The notes under the pieces were generated by a model. It searched no databases and was not told where the DNA came from. It worked only from the letters and a program-made list of their open reading frames with translations. A stretch of DNA of 64,000 nucleotides from Micromonospora coriariae (lineage in GTDB: Bacteria; Actinomycetota; Actinomycetes; Mycobacteriales; Micromonosporaceae), in contig NZ_LT607412.1 in the NCBI RefSeq assembly GCF_900091455.1, positions 1,116,001-1,180,000 of the forward strand, given 5' to 3'. The translations under genes and the position numbers were made by a program. How positions within the stretch are numbered: position 1 is the first letter of the stretch; each line of letters starts with the position of its first letter. Shown here in pieces: positions 10,801 to 17,575 of the stretch.

Positions 10801-11725
10801 GCGCGGTCACCGCGCCGTCGGTGAGGATCCCGGTCAACGTCTCGAACGCGGCCAGCAGCGACGTCGGCGAGCCGGGCGCGTCGCCGAACGTCGCCAGCGT
10901 CTCCTCGTACGCGTAGAACGGCCGGTACGGGACCTCCACCGCCGCCCAGTACCGGCGCCGCTCCGCCTCCGTCATGCCGGTCGGCAGCCCCGCGAAGCGG
11001 CGCATGGCCAGCAGGCGGCCCGCCTCGGCGCGTTCCTTCTCGGCCGGGTCCACCCGCATCGGCACCGGCAGGACCCGGATGTCCCGCCGCCGGTAGCGGT
11101 CCCGCACCGAGTGCGCGACCCGGGCCGCACCGTCGATGCCCTGGTCGCTGAGGGTGAAGCAGTCGACCAGGGTGTCCGGCAGGTGCAGGGTGCAGATGTC
11201 GGCGACGTCGCTCAGCCCCGTCCGGCTGTCGATCAGGGTGAAGTCGTACTGCCGCTTCATGTCCGCCCGGAGCGCCTCGAAGAACTGCGCCCCGCCCAGC
11301 CGGTTGTAGAAGTTGTCCCAGTCGAGCCCGCTCACCGAGACGGCGTAGTCGCTGTTCTGCCGGCCGGCGGAGAGGAAGTCGAGGCCGCCGCCGTCGGGGA
11401 AGTTCCAGCGCAGCGAGAACGCGTGGCGGCCGACCCGGGCGTACTGCTCCATCCACCGCTCGGGGCGGTCGTCGGCCCGGGTGGTCTCCCACTCGTAGTC
11501 GCGAATGAGGTCGATGACGCCGCTGGTGCCCTGGATCGCCTCGGCGTCGAGGAAGGGGTGGAAGAAGCGGTGCAGGCCGGGTGACTCGAGGTCCCAGTCC
11601 GCGACCAGGACCCGCCGTCCGCTGGCCGCCAGGATCCAGGCCACGTTGGCCAGCGCCATCGTCCGGCCCGTTCCACCCTTGAACGAGTAGAAGGTGACGA
11701 CCTGGCCGTCGCGATCGTTGCTCAT
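7856..11725 (-). CDS. fxsT: FxSxx-COOH system MinD/NB-ARC/TPR protein FxsT
   Basis: 1289 residues, in three parts. (1) Residues 1-290 are a MinD/ParA-like P-loop NTPase with deviant Walker A FKGGTGRT, then DWDLESPG and DSRTGLSD; a degenerate TIR-like stretch follows (about 330-430). (2) Residues about 480-770 are an NB-ARC/STAND module with NARFTGRED, GMGGVGKTQ near 507, WLVVLDNAE and VLLTSRNR. (3) Residues about 870-1289 are tetratricopeptide repeats with recurring LGPEHPHTL-type motifs. This matches the tetratricopeptide protein of FxSxx-COOH RiPP loci. Its start overlaps the fxsC stop by 4 bases and it is last in the operon. STAND proteins usually oligomerise on ligand sensing; the ligand here is unknown. 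Confidence 0.88.
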   Translation of the reverse strand: MSNDRDGQVVTFYSFKGGTGRTMALANVAWILAASGRRVLVADWDLESPGLHRFFHPFLDAEAIQGTSGVIDLIRDYEWETTRADDRPERWMEQYARVGRHAFSLRWNFPDGGGLDFLSAGRQNSDYAVSVSGLDWDNFYNRLGGAQFFEALRADMKRQYDFTLIDSRTGLSDVADICTLHLPDTLVDCFTLSDQGIDGAARVAHSVRDRYRRRDIRVLPVPMRVDPAEKERAEAGRLLAMRRFAGLPTGMTEAERRRYWAAVEVPYRPFYAYEETLATFGDAPGSPTSLLAAFETLTGILTDGAVTALPVMDESVRERGKARFRRRTEAIDDQIVLRCAPEDAIWAEWLERVLTAAGMRVVDAASAVGSAGTPAPRTLTVVSPAYVATPSGGLPARDTSTGSTALAVYVADLRPLAEFPAQSSTNLVNVSAATAVERVLRLVGRPVPAAADGPAGGGARYPGAEPLIFNAPNRNARFTGREDDLAQLRRQLQSGGSAVVLPVALQGMGGVGKTQVALEYVHRFKAAYDVVWWIVADPPQFVDTALADLASRLGIAAGPTLPDTVRSVLQVLGRGEPYERWLVVLDNAEELDQIEPFLPQGPGHVLLTSRNRAWGDRANPIQVDVFDRTESVAHLAQRVPTISAEEADRVAEALGDLPIAVAAAGAWLADTGTSVADYLRQIERHGPSALSVAATWDLSLNRLRDQAPAAYRLLQLCSVLAPEIALDLIYSDEMASALVPFDPSVSERLVRGALIQQINRLALLKLDVQGGRVQVHRLLQAVVRDRMTDDEIVTARHQVHLVLAASRPRGDVDDPTTWPRLRMLWPHLEVSEAVACPDESVCQLLIDRVRYLWQRGGLEQADGFSQRVDDTWSARLRDLDDEGAATALGRQLLHLRFNRANILRSLGRFEESRDLDEAVLAEQRRLLGNLHPHSLMTAGSLAGDLRALGRYAEALERDRSTYASWLQVFGEDHPRTLSAANNLAVSYRLVGDYRSARRWDDEVHQRRRLVLGPTNPYTLISAVRLGSDLREAGEYERSATLLRTVYDAYCEVLGPDDGLSLGAQVNLAVSLRSAGRAGEAAPMFETAYRKLEERFGPDNPDTVACRSSRAANLLSVDDAARALAEMIAVSRAYEEELRLGPTHPHTLATLSNISAAERAVGRRSAALASATRAVGELRKVLGPEHPHTLAAEVNQAVCLAEEGEWMPARDRLRETADRLSGVIGADHPDTLRCLGDLALVSRHAGDGAPAEAVTAVADRLAEVLGQEHPTVQTLRERRFVVRVIDPHPF

Positions 11726-12990
11726 GGGGTCTCTCCGTGGGGACGCGGTGTCGCCGGATCATCGGGCGCGGACGCAGGGTCGGGCGGAGTCGCCGGGCCG
11801 GGGTTGGGCGGCCCGTCGCGCAGGCTGGGCACCGGCTCCGGCGGGGGGAAGGCGACGACCGGGGCGTGCTTGAGGAACTGGCGGCGGGCCTCGGTGACCA
11901 GCGCCGGCATCAGGTCGACGAACTCCCGCATGGTGCACGCCTGCTTCACCTGGGGCAGGCCGGCGTCGTGCAGCAGTTCGGTCACCTCGGTGGCCCATCT
12001 GGCGGCGTCCTGCGCATCGTCGTCGTCGGTGACCACCAGCGGGACGACCCACTCCCGCAGGCCGTGCAGCAGGTCTGCGACGGCGCCGAGCGCGTCCGGT
12101 GCCGCCACGATCCACGGGTCGACCAGCAGCACGGCCGGGCGGCGCTCGAGCAGCCCGGCGGCCTGCGCGAAGTCCGCCGTGCGGGCCGACAGCCCAAGCC
12201 GCTCGGCGGTGCTGGCCGCGTACTCGGCGGCGGGCAGCTCCTGACGGCGGCCGTACGGCCGCCAGAGCCGGCCGCTGGCGGCGTAGCCGGCGGGATCGCG
12301 GAGCGCGGGGAGGTGGTCCCGGGTGGGGGCCAGGACGGCGACGACGAAGTCCGGGTCGGCCGGTGCCGGGCGGGTGACCTCGTCCAGGCCGGGTGCCCGG
12401 GACGGGCCGAGCGGGCGCCGCTCGGCGGTGTGCACGATCCGGCCGGCCAAGCGGCTCAGCAGGAGTTCGTACTGTGCCCGGTAGGAGGCCAGCATGCAGA
12501 GCGCGCGCAGGCCGTTCTCGGCGTACTCCGGGACGTCCCGGCCCAGGTCCAGCGCGCCGTCCAGCTCCGGATGGGTCTCCCACGGCGGGAAGGGGATCCA
12601 CAGCACCGGGGTGAGGTGGCCGGCGGCGGCCCGGGCCGGCGCGGCGGCGGTCAGCCGGGCCCGGAACGATTCCTGCTCCCCCAGCGCCCAGGGACGGCTG
12701 AAGTAGCCGGGCGAGTAGAGCGGGACGAAGACCTCGGCGGCACCGAGCGCCTCGGCGAGGGCCGCCTTCCAGTCGGCGCCCAACGGGATGTGCTGGTCGA
12801 AGAACCCGATCCGCATCCCGGCCACCGGCTTCGCCTGGCGGGTCACCTCGTCGGTCAGGTCGGCGAAGAACTTGCCGACCCAGACGTCGGTGTCGGCCTG
12901 GGCGCCCTGCGGCGGAGCGGAGTGGGCATAGCTCAGGAAGAAGTACGTCCCCGGGGCCGCCACCCTGCGTCGGCCCGCCGGCGGGCTCAT
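11722..12990 (-). CDS. fxsC: TIR-like protein FxsC
   Basis: 422 residues. The N-terminal half is TIR-like: TYFFLSYAHSAPP (strand A), IGFFDQHIPLGADWKAALAEAL, VFVPLYSPGYFSRPWALGEQESF with E105 near the place of the TIR NADase glutamate. It is followed by an all-residue C-terminal domain (about 200-380: FVVAVLAPTRDHLP, AVLLVDPWIV, EWVVPLVVTDDDD) and a Pro-rich tail. It belongs to the FxsC family of FxSxx-COOH loci. Both ends overlap neighbours by 4 bases (ATGA), so it is translationally coupled to the smaller TIR-like gene and to fxsT. Enzymatic activity has not been shown as far as I know. Confidence 0.85.
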   Translation of the reverse strand: MSPPAGRRRVAAPGTYFFLSYAHSAPPQGAQADTDVWVGKFFADLTDEVTRQAKPVAGMRIGFFDQHIPLGADWKAALAEALGAAEVFVPLYSPGYFSRPWALGEQESFRARLTAAAPARAAAGHLTPVLWIPFPPWETHPELDGALDLGRDVPEYAENGLRALCMLASYRAQYELLLSRLAGRIVHTAERRPLGPSRAPGLDEVTRPAPADPDFVVAVLAPTRDHLPALRDPAGYAASGRLWRPYGRRQELPAAEYAASTAERLGLSARTADFAQAAGLLERRPAVLLVDPWIVAAPDALGAVADLLHGLREWVVPLVVTDDDDAQDAARWATEVTELLHDAGLPQVKQACTMREFVDLMPALVTEARRQFLKHAPVVAFPPPEPVPSLRDGPPNPGPATPPDPASAPDDPATPRPHGETP

Positions 12991-13646
12991 CCGGGCTCCT
13001 CGGTGAACCGGTTGCACAGCTCGTCCACGCTCGCCGGCACCCACGGCTCCACCAGGTACGACCGGTGGATGGCCACGATCCGCTGTGCGAGCCGCCAGAC
13101 CACCGCCCGGTAGGCGTTCTCCCACTGCATGGTCAGCAATCCGTAGACCCCATCCCGCTGGTAGTGCACCGCGATGTCCGGATCCGGCATCGCGGTCGGG
13201 GAGAACCGTTGGATGTCGCGGAGCACCCGGGGCAGTGGCGTGCCGTTGGTCGGCGACCAGGTGACCGGCACGATCGCCGTCTCGTGCGCCGACGAGGCAC
13301 CGGATCGCGGGACGATCCGCCGGCGGGCAAAGGCGTCCCACTCCCGGCCACACCAGTCACTGCCGAGCAGCGTGCTGGACACCAGCGGAACGAAGACCTG
13401 GCAGGTGCCGGCGGCCTGGAGAAGCTCGGGGCTCCAGCGTTCCCCACCGGCGATGGAGCTGTCCAGGAAGCCGGGATCCACACCGGTCACCGGGCCGACC
13501 AGCTCGCTGACGTGGACCGACAGGTCCTTGTAGAAGCGGGAGATGTTCTCGGCGGGGTTGCCGGTCACCCAGTGGATCGGCGGCAGGGAATAGCTGAGAA
13601 AAAAGAGCGGGGCGCGCGCGCCGGAGCGTGGGTCCACTGTGCTCAC
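12987..13646 (-). CDS. Small TIR-like protein of the Fxs operon
   Basis: 219 residues, a second and shorter TIR-like protein: APLFFLSYSLPP, then PGFLDSSIAGGERWSPELLQAAG, VFVPLVSSTLLGSDWCGREWDAF. The SDWCGREW segment resembles the TIR catalytic loop, with E102 as candidate catalytic glutamate. It is a paralogue of FxsC's N-terminal half (both open FFLSY and close the domain with a conserved FVPL strand). GTG 13646 has a GGAGGG site 6 bases upstream; the in-frame ATG at 13697 has none. It follows the acetyltransferase gene after 52 bases and overlaps fxsC by 4. Confidence 0.78.
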   Translation of the reverse strand: MSTVDPRSGARAPLFFLSYSLPPIHWVTGNPAENISRFYKDLSVHVSELVGPVTGVDPGFLDSSIAGGERWSPELLQAAGTCQVFVPLVSSTLLGSDWCGREWDAFARRRIVPRSGASSAHETAIVPVTWSPTNGTPLPRVLRDIQRFSPTAMPDPDIAVHYQRDGVYGLLTMQWENAYRAVVWRLAQRIVAIHRSYLVEPWVPASVDELCNRFTEEPG

Positions 13647-13698
13647 CGCAGTCCCTCCGCCCTCCCCACGCGGCCGGAACATCAGCGTAGTCCCCACG

Positions 13699-14526
13699 TC
13701 AACGCCGTACCGTCAACCGGTTCGCGGCGAACCAACCGAGCGCGAAGTCCACAGTGGCGCGCAGTGGGAGCAGTCGTGCGCTCGCCCGGCCGACCGACCC
13801 GTGCCGGACGAACGGCTCGGCGTCGAGCGCCGCTCCCACCCTCGGAAAGTCGGTGTCGTCCAGGTCGAGGGCGCGGAAGTCGAGGCGGACCCGACGCCCC
13901 TCGACGAGCCGGAAACAGCTGTAGTCCCGCTCCGGCGGCGGCACCGGGAGGCGGTATTCGGCCAGGTGCAGCGCGCTGCACGCCTCGTAGCCGAGGCCGA
14001 GCAGCAGGATCTGCCCGTCCGCCGCGTACAGGGCGCCCACCGGTGAACGTTCACCCAGGTGGCAGTCGAGGTCGTGGCCGTCGGTGAGCTGCCGCGCCCG
14101 GGGACCGAGCGCGGCGAAGGAGGTCTGCGGATGGTCGCTGCGCGCCGCGCCGGCGGCGCACCGGACGTACTCGGCGAGCACCCCCATCCGTTGCGAGGGG
14201 GTGGTCCGGCGGTCCCAGCCCGGCAGGGCCGCCTCGTATCGCGCGAGCTGCGCCGCGTCCATGCCGGCGGTGGCCGAGAGGTGCGTGCGGGAGGTTGTCG
14301 AGTTGCCGTCGGTCTGGGTGGGGACCAGCAGCGTGCCGGCCGGGCCGAGGACGTCGCGCAGCGCGCCGACGAGCGTCGCCGGACCGTGCTCCAACGGGCC
14401 CACCCGACGTAGGCCACAGTGCACGAGGAGGCACGCACCCGCACGGACGCCCAGCGCCCGCAGGTCCGCGGCGAGGCCGGCGCGACCCAGCGCGGGCAGG
14501 TGTCGCGGCTCATCCGGGCCCGACAC
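13699..14526 (-). CDS. AAC(3)-family N-acetyltransferase of the Fxs operon
   Basis: 275 residues with the aminoglycoside 3-N-acetyltransferase fold signature: LRALGVRAGACLLVHCGLRRVG, ALRDVLGPAGTLLVPTQT, GVLAEYVRC, RSDHPQTSFAALGPRA (conserved His) and GALYAADGQILLLGLGYEACSALHLAEY. Family members acetylate amines from acetyl-CoA. GTG 14526 has a strong GGAGGAG site and the gene overlaps the fxsB end by 17 bases, so it belongs to the RiPP operon. Its substrate may be the precursor or another amine rather than an antibiotic; resistance cannot be assumed. The ATG at 14513 that overlaps the fxsB stop is in a different frame and was rejected. Confidence 0.82.
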   Translation of the reverse strand: MSGPDEPRHLPALGRAGLAADLRALGVRAGACLLVHCGLRRVGPLEHGPATLVGALRDVLGPAGTLLVPTQTDGNSTTSRTHLSATAGMDAAQLARYEAALPGWDRRTTPSQRMGVLAEYVRCAAGAARSDHPQTSFAALGPRARQLTDGHDLDCHLGERSPVGALYAADGQILLLGLGYEACSALHLAEYRLPVPPPERDYSCFRLVEGRRVRLDFRALDLDDTDFPRVGAALDAEPFVRHGSVGRASARLLPLRATVDFALGWFAANRLTVRR

Positions 14527-16864
14527 GGGTCTCCTCCAGGGCGTGCCGTATCCGCCCCACGAACCGCTCCCCCGCCGTGGTGAGCGTGCGGCTGTCCAGC
14601 AGCGCGTCGGCGCCGTCCCGCGTCCAGGACAGGTAACGGGCCGCGTGCGCCGGCGCGTCCCGATGTTCGGGCCGGTCGGCATCCGCCCGGGAGCGCCACA
14701 CCTGGGTGACCGCCAGGTGCGCGTACACCCCCTGGAGCACTCCCTCGGGCGGCCGGCGGTCCGACCGCCAGGGCACAGGGATCCGGGTGGCCGAGCTGGG
14801 CTCGACGAGGTCGTACAGGTCGAGCACCGCGCCGAGCTTCGCGTGCTGCCACTCGTGCACGAGCAGCACCGCCATCGCCTCCGGGTCCGCGACGGGGGTG
14901 ACGGCGACCGCACCGAACGCGTCCCGGGCGGTGGCACTGCGCAGCGGTCTCGTCGGATCGGGGGCCAGCGGCACGACGGCGCGCAGGCCGGCGTCGAGCG
15001 CCGCCGCGTGGGCCGGCACGTCGCGGTGCACGACACGCCAGGCGTCAGCCAGGGTATGGCCGAACGCACGCGCCTCCGCGTCGTCCAGGCGGGACGCGAC
15101 CGGCTGGCCGTAGCAGTCCCGGTACGGGTCGCCGTCCTCGACGAGCAGGTGGCGCCCGGGCACCGGTACGCGACGCGTGGGTCGCCAGCCGGCCGGCGGC
15201 GGCCCGGCCGGATCGACTGACACCACCTGCTCCGTCCGCCCGCCGTGGACCCGGAACCCGCCCGGGGCCACTGTCACCTCGGCACTCTCCCCGCTACCGC
15301 TGGGCAACACCAGGCTGCCGAGTGTGGGCAGCGTGATCGTGCCGGACCGCACCGGGACGCTCAGCGCGGTCGGGACGCCCGCGTAAAGAGCGGCGACGAT
15401 GGCGAGGGCCGGTAACCGGTCTCCCGCACGGGTGGGCCCGGACCGGGTCGACGAACGGAGACGGTGCACCAGCCACGGGCGGACGAAGGAATGCGTCAGG
15501 ACCGCCCGGACCGCGTCCGGTGCCGTGCCGTCGAGGTGTGCGAGCAGCTCCCAGGCGTCGCTGGGGCCGGTCTTCTCCCGCCAGGCCGCCAGCAGCGCCC
15601 GGGTGATGGAGAGTTGGGTGGCGGCGAGCAGATTGCGGGTCTGCTCCGACTCGTGCCCGCTCGCCAGCTCGTCCAGCAGCTCGTCGACGGGCGAGTCGTC
15701 CCGCTCCCGTGGCGTGGGCCGGGCGGCGTGGCCCGGTGCCGGGTACGCGGCCACCGTGTCGATCAGGCGGCGCAGATCCGCGCAGTACACCGAAGGGTTG
15801 TCGAAACCGGAGCCGGTGCGCCAACGGTGGGCGTACAGGCCGCCGCCGCACCGGTCGACGACCGGGCAGGCCCGGCAGGTGGCGCTGAGCCCGGCCACGC
15901 CGGCCTGCCGAACGGCGACCCCGGGGTGCCGGGCGGCCTCGTCCACCGACTGACCGAACACGTCGAAGCCGGTGCCGGCCGCACCGTGGTACGCGGTCTT
16001 GAGCGAATCGACCTGTTCCCAGGTGCCGTCCGACTCGACCACCAGCACGTCGGCCGGGGCGAGGCCGAACGCCTCGGTTCCGCCTCCCCCCGGGCGCAGC
16101 GCCTCGAACAGCCGGATCGACACGGGCCGCCCGTCGTCCACCCAGCGCCGGTAGAGCCGCCCCAGCCAGTCCGCGTACGGGGTGGCCGTGACGCCGGGGC
16201 GGTCCGGGGGGCGGTCCCAGGTGGCGTGCGGCAGCAACAGGTCGACCCGGGGCGGGTGTTCGGCGAGCAGGGCCTCGTACACCCGGTCGGGATCGTTGCG
16301 GACGTCGACGGTGCAGAGGATGCCGGCGTAGCTGGCGTGATGAGCCGGCTGACGGAGCAGGGCCAGAGCCCGCCGGACGTGGTCGTGACTGCTGCCTCCG
16401 TGGGCGAACACGCGGTGCCGGTCGTTGGCGGCGCGGTCGCCGTCGAACGACACGCCGACCTTCACGTCGTGCTCGACCAGCACGCCGCACAGCGCCTCGT
16501 CGAGCAGCACGCCGTTGGTCTGCATGCGCAGGTCGAGGTCGGTCCAGGGTGTGATCGCCGCCCGCAGCTCGGCCGCCACCTCGCGTAACCCGGCGGCACC
16601 GAGCAACAGTGGCTCGCCGCCGTGCAGCACCACGTGCACGACCGGCAGCTCGTGCTCGCGCGCGTGCTCGGCGATCCGCTTCGCGGCGGCCCGGACGGTG
16701 GCCGCTGACATCCGGACCGGTCGGCCACGCCAGGTCTGGTCGGCGTGCTGGTAGACGTAGCAGTGGTCGCAGCTGAGGTCACACCTGCTGTGCACCTTCA
16801 GCACGAACTGGCTGATCCGCCGGCAGGATCCGCCCGAACCGGGCGATCCGCACCGGCAGACCAT
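14510..16864 (-). CDS. fxsB: FxsB cyclophane-forming radical SAM/SPASM maturase fused to HExxH hydroxylase domain
   Basis: 784 residues. Residues 17-390 are the radical SAM/SPASM enzyme FxsB: CxxxCxxC at C28, C32, C35 (CDLSCDHCYVYQHAD), GGEPLLLG, MQTNGVLL, SFDGD, then the SPASM cysteine clusters CRACPVVDRCGGG and VYCADLRR. FxsB-type enzymes join an aromatic side chain to the beta-carbon of a residue two positions on. Residues about 440-784 are a HExxH-type domain like the alpha-ketoglutarate peptide beta-hydroxylases of this family, with intact H670-E671-W-Q-H674 and a conserved PWRSDRRP...GVYAHLAV segment. ATG 16864 lies 3 bases after the fxsA stop. The two enzymes are often separate genes. 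Confidence 0.92.
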   Translation of the reverse strand: MVCRCGSPGSGGSCRRISQFVLKVHSRCDLSCDHCYVYQHADQTWRGRPVRMSAATVRAAAKRIAEHAREHELPVVHVVLHGGEPLLLGAAGLREVAAELRAAITPWTDLDLRMQTNGVLLDEALCGVLVEHDVKVGVSFDGDRAANDRHRVFAHGGSSHDHVRRALALLRQPAHHASYAGILCTVDVRNDPDRVYEALLAEHPPRVDLLLPHATWDRPPDRPGVTATPYADWLGRLYRRWVDDGRPVSIRLFEALRPGGGGTEAFGLAPADVLVVESDGTWEQVDSLKTAYHGAAGTGFDVFGQSVDEAARHPGVAVRQAGVAGLSATCRACPVVDRCGGGLYAHRWRTGSGFDNPSVYCADLRRLIDTVAAYPAPGHAARPTPRERDDSPVDELLDELASGHESEQTRNLLAATQLSITRALLAAWREKTGPSDAWELLAHLDGTAPDAVRAVLTHSFVRPWLVHRLRSSTRSGPTRAGDRLPALAIVAALYAGVPTALSVPVRSGTITLPTLGSLVLPSGSGESAEVTVAPGGFRVHGGRTEQVVSVDPAGPPPAGWRPTRRVPVPGRHLLVEDGDPYRDCYGQPVASRLDDAEARAFGHTLADAWRVVHRDVPAHAAALDAGLRAVVPLAPDPTRPLRSATARDAFGAVAVTPVADPEAMAVLLVHEWQHAKLGAVLDLYDLVEPSSATRIPVPWRSDRRPPEGVLQGVYAHLAVTQVWRSRADADRPEHRDAPAHAARYLSWTRDGADALLDSRTLTTAGERFVGRIRHALEETRVGPG

Positions 16865-16867
16865 CGA

Positions 16868-17056
16868 TCAGATGGACGAGTTGAAGGCGGCGACGGGAAC
16901 GGCGCCCGAGGGCATCGCCTCACCGGCGAGGACGCGCTGCCGAACCGTAGCGACCAGGTCGGCATGCTCGACGGCGATCCGCTCCAGCGGGGTGTGCAGG
17001 CTACGCGTCAGATCGTCGAGCGCGGGACGGGATGGGCGGGTGGGGGCATGGTCCAC
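16868..17056 (-). CDS. fxsA: FxSxx-COOH cyclophane RiPP precursor FxsA
   Basis: 62-residue precursor peptide whose last five residues are F-N-S-S-I, exactly the F-x-S-x-x-COOH signature. The leader is helical and charged (TRSLHTPLERIAVEHADLV, then RQRVLAGEAMPSGAVPVAA). The expected product is a three-residue cyclophane in which the Phe ring is joined to Ser across Phe-Asn-Ser; a hydroxylation by the fused HExxH domain is possible. GTG 17056 has a CCGGAGA site about 8 bases upstream, and homology to Fxs leaders stops there. The stop precedes the fxsB ATG by 3 bases. Easy to miss because of its length and GTG start. Confidence 0.88.
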   Translation of the reverse strand: MDHAPTRPSRPALDDLTRSLHTPLERIAVEHADLVATVRQRVLAGEAMPSGAVPVAAFNSSI

Positions 17057-17129
17057 AATGAGTCTCCGGGGGCCCGGGGCGCGGGAGCGCGAGCGGCGAC
17101 AATGGCTCGAAAGGCTCTGGTCCGTGACC

Positions 17130-17158
17130 AGGATAGACAAATATCGACTCAATGTCAC
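17130..17158 (-). promoter_or_regulatory. Candidate promoter of the fxs operon
   Basis: Read on the minus strand: GTGACA (17158-17153), 17-base spacer, TATCCT (17135-17130), within an AT-richer patch (GAGTCGATATTTGTC). Transcription would start near 17123, giving a leader of about 67 bases before the fxsA GTG. The divergent DUF2277 gene starts at 17227, so its promoter must share this region. Confidence 0.5.
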
Positions 17159-17226
17159 CGTCGGTGCAGCCGCCGGCACCCCCGGTGGCAGCACCGGTGT
17201 CGACAGCTGCAGACGAGGAGTGTCAC

Positions 17227-17481
17227 ATGTGCCGGAGCATCAAGACGCTGCGTGAGCCGTTCACCCCGCAGGTGACCGAGGCGGACATCGAGGCGGCGGC
17301 GTTGCAGTACGTCCGGAAGATCTCGGGCTTCCGGGCACCCGCCGCGCACAATGCCGCCGCGTTCGACGCCGCGGTGGCCGCCGTAACCGAGGCCACCCGC
17401 ACCCTGCTCAACCAACTAGTGGTGCGCGGCACCGCCCCCACCGCCCCCACCGCCCCCGCGTCCCCCGCCGCGTCGATCTAG
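17227..17481 (+). CDS. DUF2277 family protein
   Basis: 84 residues: MCRSIKTLREPFTPQVTEADIEAAALQYVRKISGFRAPAAHNAAAFDAAV is the hallmark of DUF2277, a small family of unknown function common in actinobacteria. ATG 17227 follows a GAGGAG site by 7 bases. The end is unusual: after the conserved part come PTAPTAPTAPASPAASI residues coded by a C-rich tract, and the TAG stop lies inside the left arm of the palindromic repeat at 17471. The repeat and its C-rich flank therefore seem to have extended the natural C-terminus. Confidence 0.88.
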   Translation: MCRSIKTLREPFTPQVTEADIEAAALQYVRKISGFRAPAAHNAAAFDAAVAAVTEATRTLLNQLVVRGTAPTAPTAPASPAASI

Positions 17482-17534
17482 GGCATGTTGCTGCCAGTGG
17501 ATCTCCCTGAGCAACGATCTTCCCTAGATCGACG
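17471..17534. repeat. 64-bp palindromic repeat, copy 2 (GTCGATCTAGGG type)
   Basis: Outer arms CGTCGATCTAGGG (17471-17483) and CCCTAGATCGACG (17522-17534) are perfectly complementary; inner parts (GTTG/CAAC) also pair. Length and internal core (AGTGGATCTCC, CAACGAT) match the copy at 5040. It sits between convergent DUF2277 and the hypothetical gene ending at 17576, and supplies the DUF2277 stop codon. A C-rich (CCCCCACCG) tract borders it on the left. Confidence 0.8.
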
Positions 17535-17575
17535 AGCAGGGAGGGTGCCGCCGGCGCACGGCCCGACCCGTGGGG

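Noticed and set aside
13713..14852. Alternative frame over the AAC(3) gene beginning at ATG 14513
   Set aside because: ATGA overlap looks attractive, but the product is Arg/Pro-rich noise; the AAC(3) frame with GTG 14526 and GGAGGAG is right.
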